DNA of 64,000 nucleotides from Flavobacteriaceae bacterium F08102 (GCA_023015935.1 JALKAY010000004.1:124001-188000), one strand, 5' to 3'. Positions 8,457 to 18,003 are shown, numbered from the stretch's first letter. Numbers and translations are program-made. The notes: generated by a model not told the origin, from the sequence alone.

Positions 8457-11400
8457 ATGCTCAATAAAAGCATCAAATTTTTAATAGAAAATAAACTCGT
8501 TGCAGTACTACTTCTCGTCCTTTTCGTAGGATGGGGAACAGTAAATGCACCTTTTAATTGGGATACAGGATTTTTACCAAGTAATCCTGTGGCTGTTGAT
8601 GCCATTCCGGATATTGGAGAAAATCAACAAATTGTATTTACAAAGTGGGATGGTCGTTCGCCACAAGATATAGAAGACCAAATTACATATCCATTAACCA
8701 CATCCTTGTTAGGGATTCCTGGAGTAAAAACCATTCGTAGTTCGTCTATGTTCGGCTTTTCAAGTATCTATATCATTTTTGAAGAAGACATCGAATTTTA
8801 CTGGAGTAGAAGTCGTATTCTCGAAAAACTTAATTCCTTACCAAGTGGTTTATTACCCGAAGGTGTTAATCCTGCATTGGGTCCAGATGCCACAGGATTA
8901 GGACAAATATTTTGGTACACGCTTGAAGGTCGTGACGACAACGGAAATGTAACTGGTGGTTGGGATTTGCAAGAGTTACGCAGTATTCAGGATTACTATG
9001 TAAAGTATGCGCTGTCCTCTGCAAGTGGTGTATCTGAAGTTGCATCTATTGGTGGTTATGTACAAGAATACCAAGTAGATGTGAATCCAGAATTGATGCG
9101 TCAATACGACATTGGTTTAAACCAAGTTGTAAAGGCAGTTAAGGAAAGCAATAAAGACATTGGTGCACAAACATTGGAAATTAACCAAGCCGAATATTTA
9201 GTTCGTGGTTTGGGTTATGTGAAATCCATTTCAGACATTGAAAATGCAGTAGTCACTTCAGAAGGTTACACTTCTATTAAGATAAAGGATATTGGTAAAG
9301 TTTCATTAGGTCCTGCAACAAGACGTGGTTTATTAGATAAAGAAGGCGCAGAGGTTGTTGGTGCTGTTGTGGTAGCTCGTTATGGCGCAAACCCAATGGA
9401 AGTTATCAATAACGTAAAGGAAAAAATTAATGAATTAAGTGCTGGATTACCTTCAAAAGTATTAGCGGATGGTAGAACCTCACAAGTTACCATAGTGCCT
9501 TTTTATGACAGAACAGAACTGATACAAGAAACATTAGGAACACTTAATGAAGCCTTAACTCTTGAAATATTGATTACCATTTTAGTAATAATTATTATGG
9601 TGTTTAACCTTCGAGCTTCCGTACTAATTTCTGGACTATTACCTGTTGCAGTTTTAATGGTATTTATTGCAATGAAACTCTTTGGTGTAGATGCCAACAT
9701 TGTCGCTTTATCAGGTATTGCTATTGCTATTGGTACAATGGTCGATGTTGGTGTCATACTATCAGAAAATATTATTCGGCATTTAGATGAAGATGATGGA
9801 AATCAATCCATTAATACATTAGTTTATAACGCAACAGCTGAAGTGTCTGGCGCAATCGTAACCGCAGTTATGACAACTATTATCAGTTTCATTCCTGTAT
9901 TTACAATGATTGGAGCGGAAGGAAAACTATTCAGGCCATTAGCCTTCACAAAGACTTTTGCATTAACAGCTTCTATAATCGTAGCATTATTTTTAATTCC
10001 ACCGTTTGCTGCATTTTTATTCAGAAAGAAAAACATTAAAAGCACTTTTAAATATGTTTTAAATGGTGTTTTAATAGCATTGGGAATCGTAGCCATAGTC
10101 TATGGATATTGGATAGGATTAATTTTAATTGCGTTTGGGATTACAGCACTTCTCAATCTTCAAAGTAAGATAAAAGACAAGCAAGCTAACCTTATTAATA
10201 TTATCATTTCTGTATCAGCTATTGTGTTCTTGTTAGCCGAATATTGGAGACCGTTAGGCGTTGATAAAAGCATTTTTTGGAATCTCATTTTTGTGAGTGT
10301 TATCTGCTTTGGTTTATTAGGTGTTTTCTCATTATTTATCAAATATTACACACGTATTTTAAGGTGGTGTTTAGATAATAAGTTGCTCTTTTTGTCTGTT
10401 CCAACAGCAATTGTGATTGCAGGTTTTTTCATTATGAAAAACACAAGTAAAGAGTTTATGCCATCATTAAATGAAGGCTCATTTTTACTAATGCCAACCT
10501 CGATGCCACATTCTGGCGTAGAAGAAAACAAGCGTGTTTTACAGCAATTAGATATGGCTGTCGCCAGTATTCCAGAGATTGAAACCGTAGTTGGTAAAGC
10601 AGGTAGAACAGAATCAGCTTTAGACCCAGCACCTTTATCAATGTATGAAAATATCATTCAGTACAAACCAGAATATATGCTGAATGAAAACAGAGAGCGT
10701 CAACGCTATAAAGTCAATGATGATGGTGAATATGTGTTAAAAAACGGAATGTCATTGCGAGCGGAACAGAGTGAAGCGTGGCAATCTCTTAATGCAAAAG
10801 AACAACTCATTCCAGACGATGATGGCGAGTTCTACCGTAATTGGCGACCAGAAATACAATCACCAGACGATATTTGGAATGAAATCGTAAGAGTTACAAA
10901 GTTACCAGGTGTTACATCTGCACCAAAACTACAACCTATTGAAACCCGATTAGTGATGCTTCAAACAGGAATGCGAGCACCTATGGGAATTAAAGTAAAA
11001 GGTCAAGACTTAAAGCAGATTGAAGCGTTTGGTGTGCAATTAGAAAACATCATTAAGGAAGCTGAAGGTGTTAAAAAAGAAGCTGTTTTTGCAGACCGTA
11101 TTGTTGGTAAACCCTATTTGTTAATTGATATTGATAGAGAGAAAATTGCACGTTATGGCATTTCGATACAAGATGTTCAAGATGTATTAAAAGTAGCAGT
11201 TGGTGGTATGGTATTAACTCAAACGGTTGAGGGTCGAGAGCGATATGGTGTTCGAGTACGATACCCAAGAGAATTACGTGCAAACCCAACCGACTTACAA
11301 CAGATTTATGTGCCAGTTGAAAAAGGCAGTCCTGTGCCATTAAGCGAATTGGCAACTATAAGATACGAACAAGGTCCACAAGTAATTAAAAGTGAAGATA

Positions 11401-12158
11401 CCTTTTTAGTTGGCTATGTCTTATTTGATAAAATGGATGGTTTTGCAGAAGTAAGTGTTGTAGAAAATGCACAAGCCTTAATTCAAGAAAAGATAGATTC
11501 TGGAGAATTGATAGTTCCAAAAGGAATCAACTATACATTCACAGGAACGTATGAAAATCAGTTACGAGCAGAAAAAACTTTGTCGGTTGTTGTACCGTTA
11601 GCATTGGCCATCATTTTCTTAATTCTGTATTTCCAGTTCCGTTCTGTAGGGACATCACTAATGGTATTCACAGGTATTGCAGTAGCGTTTGCAGGTGGTT
11701 TTATAATGATTTGGCTCTATGGTCAAGGTTGGTTTTTAAACTTCAATTTCTTTGGTGAAAACCTACGCGATTTATTCCAAATGCACCCAATCAACTTAAG
11801 TGTAGCGGTTTGGGTTGGGTTTATTGCACTCTTCGGTATAGCAACCGATGATGGTGTAGTAATGGCAACTTATTTAACCCAAACATTCGATAGAAACACA
11901 CCAGAGAATAAAAAGGAAATTAGAGCATCCATAGTGGAAGCAGGTGAAAAACGAATCAGACCGTGTTTAATGACTACAGCTACAACCATTTTAGCATTAT
12001 TACCAGTATTAACCTCTACAGGTCGAGGAAGTGATATAATGATACCTATGGCAATACCAAGTTTTGGTGGAATGCTTATAGCCTTAATCACTTTGTTTGT
12101 TGTACCAGTATTATTTAGCTGGAAAGCCGAAATTCAACTTAAAAGAACTGTAAAATGA
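8457..12158 (+). CDS. cusA: CusA-type (Cu/Ag) heavy-metal RND efflux pump
   Basis: A complete 1233-residue inner-membrane RND transporter. The N-terminal signature PDIGENQQIVFTKWDGRSPQDIEDQ and TM4 motif GIAIAIGTMVDVGVI (Asp ~430) match the monovalent-metal CusA subgroup, unlike the DFGIIVDG motif of the first pump in this window. The protein is ~190 residues longer than E. coli CusA. Extra length is visible as a hydrophobic stretch after TM6 (~520-640) and an insertion near residues 735-800. It overlaps the TolC-family gene by 4 nt. Copper/silver export is inferred from motif and neighbours (HMA proteins, CusB with DUF3347). Confidence 0.93.
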   Translation: MLNKSIKFLIENKLVAVLLLVLFVGWGTVNAPFNWDTGFLPSNPVAVDAIPDIGENQQIVFTKWDGRSPQDIEDQITYPLTTSLLGIPGVKTIRSSSMFGFSSIYIIFEEDIEFYWSRSRILEKLNSLPSGLLPEGVNPALGPDATGLGQIFWYTLEGRDDNGNVTGGWDLQELRSIQDYYVKYALSSASGVSEVASIGGYVQEYQVDVNPELMRQYDIGLNQVVKAVKESNKDIGAQTLEINQAEYLVRGLGYVKSISDIENAVVTSEGYTSIKIKDIGKVSLGPATRRGLLDKEGAEVVGAVVVARYGANPMEVINNVKEKINELSAGLPSKVLADGRTSQVTIVPFYDRTELIQETLGTLNEALTLEILITILVIIIMVFNLRASVLISGLLPVAVLMVFIAMKLFGVDANIVALSGIAIAIGTMVDVGVILSENIIRHLDEDDGNQSINTLVYNATAEVSGAIVTAVMTTIISFIPVFTMIGAEGKLFRPLAFTKTFALTASIIVALFLIPPFAAFLFRKKNIKSTFKYVLNGVLIALGIVAIVYGYWIGLILIAFGITALLNLQSKIKDKQANLINIIISVSAIVFLLAEYWRPLGVDKSIFWNLIFVSVICFGLLGVFSLFIKYYTRILRWCLDNKLLFLSVPTAIVIAGFFIMKNTSKEFMPSLNEGSFLLMPTSMPHSGVEENKRVLQQLDMAVASIPEIETVVGKAGRTESALDPAPLSMYENIIQYKPEYMLNENRERQRYKVNDDGEYVLKNGMSLRAEQSEAWQSLNAKEQLIPDDDGEFYRNWRPEIQSPDDIWNEIVRVTKLPGVTSAPKLQPIETRLVMLQTGMRAPMGIKVKGQDLKQIEAFGVQLENIIKEAEGVKKEAVFADRIVGKPYLLIDIDREKIARYGISIQDVQDVLKVAVGGMVLTQTVEGRERYGVRVRYPRELRANPTDLQQIYVPVEKGSPVPLSELATIRYEQGPQVIKSEDTFLVGYVLFDKMDGFAEVSVVENAQALIQEKIDSGELIVPKGINYTFTGTYENQLRAEKTLSVVVPLALAIIFLILYFQFRSVGTSLMVFTGIAVAFAGGFIMIWLYGQGWFLNFNFFGENLRDLFQMHPINLSVAVWVGFIALFGIATDDGVVMATYLTQTFDRNTPENKKEIRASIVEAGEKRIRPCLMTTATTILALLPVLTSTGRGSDIMIPMAIPSFGGMLIALITLFVVPVLFSWKAEIQLKRTVK

Positions 12159-13390
12159 AACAGATAAAATCACATATAAAAACAGTCTTTATTCTTTGTT
12201 CGTTATTCTTTGTTCTCAAAGGAAATGCACAACAATTAGAAGTGCTCATAGATGAAGCCTTAACAAACAATCCAGAAATTCAAAAGTTCGAGTTACAGTA
12301 CAAGAGAGTTTCAGAAAAAGTAAACGAGGTCAACACCATTCCCAATACCGAATTTGGTGTTGGTTATTTTGTAAGTGAGCCGGAAACCAGAACAGGAGCA
12401 CAACGTTTTAAAGTATCTGCTAAACAAATGTTACCGTGGTTCGGTACCATTACATCGAGAGAAGACTATGTGAGTTCATTGGCAGATGCTAAATACGAGG
12501 ACATTGTTATCGCAAAGCGAAAACTAATGGCTTCGGTATCACAATCCTATTATAATCTATACGCCAACAAAGCAAAACAAAAGGTTTTAACTGAAAACAT
12601 CAAACTATTAGAAACTTATGAGACGTTGGCATTAACTTCTGTTGAGGTTGGTAAAGCATCCGCAGTAGATGTGTTGCGATTGCAAATGCGTCAAAACGAA
12701 ATGCAACAATTAAAAGATGTATTGCAACAACAATTTTTAGCAGAACAAACTAACTTCAATAATTTATTGAATAGAGATAATGATGTTACCGTGAATGTGG
12801 TAGATAGTTTAATGATACCTTCTGAAGACTTTGATATTACTTCTGAAAATTTAGCATTACATCCCGAATTACTAAAATATGATAAACTTTATAAATCCAT
12901 AGAGCAATCAGAATTATTAAATCAAAAAGAAAGCAGTCCAATGATTGGTTTTGGATTAGATTATATCAATGTTGCTGAAAGACCAAATATGGATTTCAGC
13001 GATAACGGAAAGGATATTGTAATGCCAATGGTTTCGGTATCTATCCCAATTTTCAATAAGAAATATAAATCACAGACCAAACAAAATGATTTGCAACAGC
13101 AGGAAATTACGGTCCAAAAACAGGAACGTTTAAATGCATTGGAAACGCTTTTAGACAAAGCAAATAATGAACGCATTTCTGCAAGAATAAGTTATGCTAC
13201 TCAAACAAAAAACCTACAGCAAGCTAAAGATGCAGAAGATATTTTAATCAAAAGCTATGAAACAGGAACGATTGATTTTAATGATGTTTTGGATATTCAA
13301 GAGTTGCAACTAAAGTTTCAAATCAATCAAATAGAGTCAATTAGAACTTATTATGTTCAATCAACGATTATTAATTATTTAACACAGTAA
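12155..13390 (+). CDS. cusC: TolC-family outer-membrane factor (CusC-like)
   Basis: A 411-residue outer-membrane channel partner of the CusA pump. It has an N-terminal signal peptide (FILCSLFFVLKGNAQQ, cleavage after NA). The body shows two repeats of long coiled-coil helices (~20-215 and ~225-405) typical of the OEP/TolC fold. The start codon overlaps the cusA stop (ATGA), so translation is probably coupled. In contrast to the first system here, pump and channel are separate polypeptides. The next gene begins 2 nt after its stop. Confidence 0.9.
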   Translation: MKQIKSHIKTVFILCSLFFVLKGNAQQLEVLIDEALTNNPEIQKFELQYKRVSEKVNEVNTIPNTEFGVGYFVSEPETRTGAQRFKVSAKQMLPWFGTITSREDYVSSLADAKYEDIVIAKRKLMASVSQSYYNLYANKAKQKVLTENIKLLETYETLALTSVEVGKASAVDVLRLQMRQNEMQQLKDVLQQQFLAEQTNFNNLLNRDNDVTVNVVDSLMIPSEDFDITSENLALHPELLKYDKLYKSIEQSELLNQKESSPMIGFGLDYINVAERPNMDFSDNGKDIVMPMVSVSIPIFNKKYKSQTKQNDLQQQEITVQKQERLNALETLLDKANNERISARISYATQTKNLQQAKDAEDILIKSYETGTIDFNDVLDIQELQLKFQINQIESIRTYYVQSTIINYLTQ

Positions 13391-13392
13391 TA

Positions 13393-14124
13393 ATGAAACA
13401 TACATATAAAATATCAGGAATGACCTGTAACAACTGTAAGGCTTCCGTCGAGAAATATTTAAGTGAAATAGACCACGTATCAGAGGTGTCTGTTAATCTT
13501 GAAAAAGGTGAGGCAGAAGTGAAAATGAATAAACATATTTCAACTGATATACTACAAAAAGCATTACCAGAAAAGTATACTTTATCTGAAAAGAATGAGA
13601 AGAATGTGTTTGCATCTTCAAGTATGTCGGCAATGCCAATGGAAGAAGAAAAAAGCAAGTTACAACAATTAAAACCACTCTTGCTTATCATCTTTTATAT
13701 CGCAACAGCAAGTATATTATTACATTATAAAGATTGGAGATGGAACGCGTTTATGCTTGACTTTATGGGGTTGTTTTACATCGTATTTAGCTTCTTTAAA
13801 ATGCTCGATTTAAAAGGTTTTCCAGAATCCTTTCGTATGTACGACCCTTTAGCTAAACGTGTTCCTTTTTATGGGAAAGTTTATCCATTTATTGAAACAG
13901 CTTTAGGTTTAATGTTCTTAATGCGATTTGAAGTGAACATTGCTTTAATAGTAACACTTGTGGTTTTAGGGCTAACTACAATAGGAGTCACAAAAACCCT
14001 TTTAGATAAAAAAGCTATCAGATGTGCCTGTTTAGGTACAGCCCTGAAGTTACCAATGACAGAAGCTACTTTTATCGAGAATGCCATAATGATAGTTATG
14101 GCAAGTTTAATGTTAATTTTTTAA
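13393..14124 (+). CDS. HMA-domain protein with MauE/DoxX-like membrane region
   Basis: The N-terminal ~65 residues form a heavy-metal-associated ferredoxin-like domain with the copper-binding loop GMTCNNC (residues ~9-15). The remainder holds about five hydrophobic helices resembling the MauE/DoxX redox-associated membrane family, plus a CACLG motif near residue 215. The domain order suggests a membrane protein that receives Cu(I) on its cytosolic HMA domain and may handle thiol or copper redox chemistry. This is inference. It is spaced 2 nt from cusC and 12 nt from the next gene. Confidence 0.82.
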   Translation: MKHTYKISGMTCNNCKASVEKYLSEIDHVSEVSVNLEKGEAEVKMNKHISTDILQKALPEKYTLSEKNEKNVFASSSMSAMPMEEEKSKLQQLKPLLLIIFYIATASILLHYKDWRWNAFMLDFMGLFYIVFSFFKMLDLKGFPESFRMYDPLAKRVPFYGKVYPFIETALGLMFLMRFEVNIALIVTLVVLGLTTIGVTKTLLDKKAIRCACLGTALKLPMTEATFIENAIMIVMASLMLIF

Positions 14125-14136
14125 AATCAATTAATT

Positions 14137-14619
14137 ATGAAAAATCCAAAAGAACACTCAAACAAAGGAAATTACAAAACCTTCTTTATAATGTTGGCTT
14201 GCTCATTTGTAGCAATGTACATAACGATGTATTTAAACACCTATTCCATAGACCACGTATGGTTTAGTTTAACACGATTCTATATGACGTGTTTAGGAAT
14301 TTCAACAATGGCAGTAATAATGTGGTTTTTTATGCGAAAAATGTATAATGATAAAAAGAAGAATATCGCAATACTCGCAGGTAGTTTTATTTTGTTTGTT
14401 GGTGCATTAGGGTTGGTAAGAACACAAGCACCAATTATTGGTGATGTCCTTTGGATGAAAGCAATGATACCACATCATTCTATTGCTATTTTAACAAGTG
14501 AAAGAGCAGATATTCAAGACCCAGAAGTTAAGAAATTAGCAGAAGACATTATAAAAGCACAACGTAAAGAAATAGAAGAAATGAAAGCAATGATAAAACG
14601 ATTAGAGAATGAAAAATAA
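14137..14619 (+). CDS. DUF305-like membrane protein
   Basis: A 160-residue protein with three predicted TM helices (~15-35, ~45-65, ~72-92) followed by a DUF305-type ferritin-like helical segment. That segment contains the MIPHHSIAILTSERA motif and a charged C-terminal helix ending KRLENEK. DUF305 proteins are frequent in copper-resistance clusters, and the paired His residues with nearby Met suggest metal contact. The last 11 nt overlap the start of cusB in another frame, indicating tight coupling. The exact role is unknown. Confidence 0.82.
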   Translation: MKNPKEHSNKGNYKTFFIMLACSFVAMYITMYLNTYSIDHVWFSLTRFYMTCLGISTMAVIMWFFMRKMYNDKKKNIAILAGSFILFVGALGLVRTQAPIIGDVLWMKAMIPHHSIAILTSERADIQDPEVKKLAEDIIKAQRKEIEEMKAMIKRLENEK

Positions 14620-16387
14620 TAAAATAGTCATATATATTGGCATACTCGTAGTAGGTGTGTTATTGGGTTGGTTGCTTTTTGGTGACACATCAAATAAAGA
14701 AACGGAGCATAATCACGATGCGGTTGCAGAAACTAATCAACTATGGACGTGTTCTATGCATCCACAAATTATGCAACCAGAACCAGGCGATTGTCCTATT
14801 TGTGGTATGGATTTAATTCCTGCGGAAAGCGGAAGTGATGGTTTGTTAGCAGACCAATTCAAATTGACTGAAAACGCATTGGCTTTAGCTAATATTCAAA
14901 CATCTATTGTTGGTAAAGGCAATGTTGAAGGCAATACTATCAAATTATCTGGTAAAATTGCTGAAAACGAAGAAGCTAATGCAGTACAAGTCAGTTACTT
15001 TTCAGGTAGAATTGAACGCTTGAATGTGAGTTTTACAGGTGAAGAAGTTCGTAAAGGTCAATTATTGGCAACCATTTATTCGCCAGAACTCTATGCAGCA
15101 CAACAAGAATTAATTACAGCAGCATCTTTAAAAGAATCACAACCTGCTTTATACAAAGCAGTCCGTAATAAATTGAAATTATGGAAGCTCTCTGAAAATC
15201 AAATCAATCAGATTGAAGAAACCCAAAAAGTAAAAGAAAACTTTCCTGTTTATGCAACCGTTTCGGGTACTGTTACAGAAAAGTTGGTAGAGCAAGGCGA
15301 TTACATTAAACAAGGACAACCCTTACTTAAAATTGCTAATCTAAACACGGTTTGGGGAAATTTTGATGTGTATGAAAATCAGATTGACCGCTTTAAAAAA
15401 GGACAGGAAGTGATGATAACAACCAATGCTTATCCTAATAAAGAGTTTAAAGGTAAAGTTGATTTCATTGACCCAGTTTTAAACACGAAAACAAGAACTG
15501 TAACCTTACGTGTTGTTTTAAGCAATAAGGACGATGTATTTAAACCAGGAATGTTTGTAACCGCAAATATTGAAGGCAGTACAGCTAAAAATGACGAAGT
15601 ATTAACAATTCCTGCATCTTCTGTGTTATGGACAGGTGAACGTTCGGTGGTGTATCTTAAAACAAATCCAGACCAACCTATTTTTGAAATGCGTGAAATT
15701 AAATTAGGCAATCAAATTGGTAACGAATATGAAGTTTTAGAAGGTTTATTTGTTGGAAATGAAATAGTGACTAATGGTACATTTACGGTTGATGCAGCAG
15801 CACAATTACAAGGAAAAAAGTCTATGATGAATAAAGATGGTGATAAAGTAATGACTGGACACGAAGGTCATTTAGGTATGGATAACAATGCATCTAACAA
15901 AGAAAGTGACCACACTAATATGAATGAGCGTTTGAAAGTATCAGCGAAATTTCAAGAGCAGTTAAAAGCTGTTTTCAATGAGTATATCAATTTAAAAGAT
16001 GCTTTAGTAAAAGAAGATTCAAAAAGTACTTCAGCAAACGCAACAACTTTATTAAATAAATTGAACAAAGTAGATATGAAATTGTTGTCAGATAATAAGG
16101 CGCATAACCATTGGATGTCATTAGAAGGCGACATAAAATCTTCTGCAACTTCAATTTCTGAAACGACCGATATAAAATCTCAAAGAGACCATTTTAAACA
16201 TTTATCATCACATCTAATCAATGCTGTACAGCTATTTGGTGTCAATGAAAAGGTCTATGTAGAATTTTGCCCAATGGCAGATAACAACAATGGTGCATAT
16301 TGGTTGAGTAAAGAAGAAAAAGTAATCAATCCATACTTTGGCGAAGCAATGCTAACCTGTGGTGAAATAAAACAAGTAATAGAATAA
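14609..16387 (+). CDS. cusB: CusB-like RND periplasmic adaptor with metal-binding and DUF3347 domains
   Basis: A 592-residue adaptor for the CusA/CusC system, anchored by an N-terminal TM/signal segment (~5-22). Residues ~46-72 carry the heavy-metal-binding zinc-ribbon-like motif CSMHP..PGDCPICGMDL. The barrel-sandwich, helical hairpin and beta-barrel parts run to ~405. A His/Met-rich linker (TGHEGHLGMDNN) leads to a C-terminal DUF3347 domain (~440-592) with CPMADNNNGAYW and a terminal Cys, a known Bacteroidetes addition that probably binds copper. It overlaps the DUF305 gene by 11 nt. Confidence 0.92.
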   Translation: MKNNKIVIYIGILVVGVLLGWLLFGDTSNKETEHNHDAVAETNQLWTCSMHPQIMQPEPGDCPICGMDLIPAESGSDGLLADQFKLTENALALANIQTSIVGKGNVEGNTIKLSGKIAENEEANAVQVSYFSGRIERLNVSFTGEEVRKGQLLATIYSPELYAAQQELITAASLKESQPALYKAVRNKLKLWKLSENQINQIEETQKVKENFPVYATVSGTVTEKLVEQGDYIKQGQPLLKIANLNTVWGNFDVYENQIDRFKKGQEVMITTNAYPNKEFKGKVDFIDPVLNTKTRTVTLRVVLSNKDDVFKPGMFVTANIEGSTAKNDEVLTIPASSVLWTGERSVVYLKTNPDQPIFEMREIKLGNQIGNEYEVLEGLFVGNEIVTNGTFTVDAAAQLQGKKSMMNKDGDKVMTGHEGHLGMDNNASNKESDHTNMNERLKVSAKFQEQLKAVFNEYINLKDALVKEDSKSTSANATTLLNKLNKVDMKLLSDNKAHNHWMSLEGDIKSSATSISETTDIKSQRDHFKHLSSHLINAVQLFGVNEKVYVEFCPMADNNNGAYWLSKEEKVINPYFGEAMLTCGEIKQVIE

Positions 16388-16419
16388 TAAATCAAGTAAT
16401 AACAATTAAATTTTAAACA

Positions 16420-16914
16420 ATGAATTTTTCAAAGAAAAATCACGAACACAAAAACAAAAATGTAATCGACGTGAGTAAAAAAGTAATTTTAAGTGTAGCT
16501 GTAATAGCAGCATTAGGTTTCACAAGTTGTAAAAACGAAACCAAAAAAGAAACAGAAACCACAACTGCTGAAATGTCAAAAGATATGGCAATGACAGACC
16601 TGTCTTTTGGTGTAAGAGGAAATTGCGGAATGTGTAAAAGCACCATCGAAAAAGCAGCTAACGGTGTTGAAGGTGTTGCAAGTGCTAATTGGGATGTCGA
16701 TAAAAAGAAGATTGATGTGTCTTTTGATGATACAAAAACCGATGCAATGGCAATCCATAAAGCAATCGCAGCTTCAGGATATGATACCGAAAAAATTGCA
16801 GGTGATGAAGAAGCATATGATGGTTTACCAGGTTGCTGTAAATACGACCACGAAATGATGATGAATCAATCTGGTGAAGAAAAAAGTGATGACCATTCAA
16901 ATCACGACCATTAA
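16420..16914 (+). CDS. Periplasmic HMA-domain copper-binding protein
   Basis: A 164-residue exported metal chaperone-like protein. After a basic His/Lys/Asn-rich start, a hydrophobic segment ends in FTSCK, compatible with a lipoprotein signal (Cys ~36). Residues ~63-130 form an HMA fold with the binding loop NCGMCKSTIE. The C-terminus adds GCCKYDHEMMM and a terminal HSNHDH, further soft-metal ligands. A shorter N-terminus starting inside the basic region is possible. It closes the copper cluster: a strong terminator follows 10 nt after the stop. Confidence 0.88.
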   Translation: MNFSKKNHEHKNKNVIDVSKKVILSVAVIAALGFTSCKNETKKETETTTAEMSKDMAMTDLSFGVRGNCGMCKSTIEKAANGVEGVASANWDVDKKKIDVSFDDTKTDAMAIHKAIAASGYDTEKIAGDEEAYDGLPGCCKYDHEMMMNQSGEEKSDDHSNHDH

Positions 16915-16923
16915 GCAATAATG

Positions 16924-16953
16924 AAAGAGTCTTTTTCGGAAGGCTCTTTTTTT
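16924..16953 (+). terminator. Rho-independent terminator of the copper operon
   Basis: GAGTCTT (16927-16933) pairs with AAGGCTC (16940-16946), with one G-T wobble and a TTTCGG loop, and runs into seven T. It begins 10 nt after the stop of the HMA gene. Confidence 0.88.
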
Positions 16954-17070
16954 ATTCCCCACAACCCAAAACCCAGTTTTTTCGTACCTCAAAATCCTCT
17001 GTCTTTTGTGTTGTTCCGCACGCCAATACATAATTGGTTTTATGTCATAATACTTGTAGCCAGCGCTATA

Positions 17071-17289
17071 ATAGCACATTTCTTTTTTTATTTAAAAGTA
17101 TCCATTTTAATAAATTGGTACAACAAAAAAGCAAAGAGCTGTTGCCAACGCGCACACCAAAAACTACCCCAAGCTATGTTTACATAATGGGTAGTTATAA
17201 TAGCAGCCGCTTCACCCACAGCATCACCAAAGCTGTAGTTATAACGCCATTATGTAAAATAGCCGCTTAGCCCACGCTCAATCCCGAAC
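17071..17289. repeat. Structured dyad unit 1 of a three-copy family
   Basis: This is a non-coding segment. ATAGCACATT plus a T-run (17071-17090) faces AAAAAAGCAAAGAGCT (17125-17140). GCCAACGCGCA follows at 17144-17154, then a perfect 12-nt inverted repeat TTTACATAATGG (17179-17190) / CCATTATGTAAA (17247-17258) and a tail CGCTTAGCCCACGCTC (17264-17279). The 10-mer ATAGCACATT and the tail recur in unit 2, and GCCAACGCGCA recurs in unit 3. Nothing else is seen in 16954-17672 apart from units 1 and 2. Confidence 0.6.
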
Positions 17290-17390
17290 ATTAAAAACAC
17301 ATTTTGAACAAATATTAAAATCCACTTTTCCCCACCACCCAAGTCAGCGGTTATAAAAAAATAGGTTTAAAAAAAGTTTAGTAATACGCC

Positions 17391-17564
17391 ATAGCACATT
17401 GCTTTTTCTCGCTCGCCCTGTCTCGAGCGCCAGTCGAGAGGTCAAAAAAGCAATAAGCTATTGGCTAAAAATCCTGTATAAGTAGCTTTTTAAATGCTGT
17501 TTTACCAAACAACTATTTAAAAAGCTACCCATACAATCGCTTCATCCAACGCTCAAATACGAAC
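17391..17564. repeat. Structured dyad unit 2 of a three-copy family
   Basis: ATAGCACATTGCTTTTT (17391-17407) pairs with the AAAAAAGCAA..GCTAT segment at 17444-17461. The loop holds a CTCGAG-centred palindrome (CGCTCG 17410-17415 / CGAGCG 17424-17429), a motif I associate with interspersed flavobacterial palindromes. A second stem is perfect over 14 nt: GTAGCTTTTTAAAT (17482-17495) / ATTTAAAAAGCTAC (17515-17528). The tail CGCTTCATCCAACGCTCAA (from 17538) resembles that of unit 1. Confidence 0.6.
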
Positions 17565-17672
17565 TAAAACCTATTTTTTTAAGTGATAATACCCCATTCG
17601 TGTATTATTTAAAAAATTGTATGTAGTTCCTGTTATACTTTTGAATCATATTAATATTAAAACCTAAAAAAA

Positions 17673-17777
17673 ATGAAAAGATTTAAAGATGATCCATCAC
17701 AAGCCGATTTAGACAATCACTCAAACCAATTGAATCCAAATAACGATGAATATTGGCATTCAAGAGAAGGAAATTAA
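17673..17777 (+). CDS. Small acidic hypothetical protein, 34 residues
   Basis: The ATG at 17673 opens a 34-codon frame starting MKRFKDDPSQADLDNHSNQL and ending EYWHSREGN. It has no signal or TM segment and is rich in Asn/Asp/Ser. It lies 19 nt before a second very small ORF and upstream of a shared terminator, so both may be one transcript. I have the impression that similar short peptides occur in other Bacteroidetes, but cannot verify it. Function unknown. Confidence 0.5.
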   Translation: MKRFKDDPSQADLDNHSNQLNPNNDEYWHSREGN

Positions 17778-17796
17778 TAATCTAAAATTAAATAAA

Positions 17797-17910
17797 ATGT
17801 GTAATTCTAAACCCAAAACAAGTAAGCCAAGTCCTAATTGGCCAAGTAAAAAAGAAGGTAATGCTTCAGGAGGAAAAAGGGATAATAACCCACCTAAAAA
17901 TAAAAAGTAG
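17797..17910 (+). CDS. Small basic hypothetical protein, 37 residues
   Basis: The ATG at 17797 opens a 37-codon frame beginning MCNSKPKTSKPSPNWPSKK and ending NPPKNKK. It is rich in Lys/Pro/Ser/Asn, with no hydrophobic stretch and a single Cys at position 2. Its strong positive charge complements the acidic 34-residue ORF 19 nt upstream. A terminator-like hairpin follows 55 nt later. Function unknown. Confidence 0.45.
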   Translation: MCNSKPKTSKPSPNWPSKKEGNASGGKRDNNPPKNKK

Positions 17911-17965
17911 TTTTTTGTGCTTTTATTAGGTGAGTTTAAAGTTTCAAATATGAATTTCCAAACTA

Positions 17966-18003
17966 AATAGCAATGTTTTAATAATGTTGCTATTTTTGTT
18001 TTT
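17966..18003 (+). terminator. Terminator-like hairpin overlapping a possible -7 element
   Basis: AATAGCAA (17966-17973) pairs with TTGCTATT (17987-17994) and is followed by a T-rich run ending at the ATG at 18004. It would end the two small ORFs. TATTTTTG at 17991-17998 also fits TAnnTTTG and could start a near-leaderless transcript of the next gene. Confidence 0.55.

Noticed and set aside
17034-17270. Short open frames in 16921-17270
   Set aside because: They overlap each other, run through the terminator and dyad unit 1, and show no protein-like composition or start signals.
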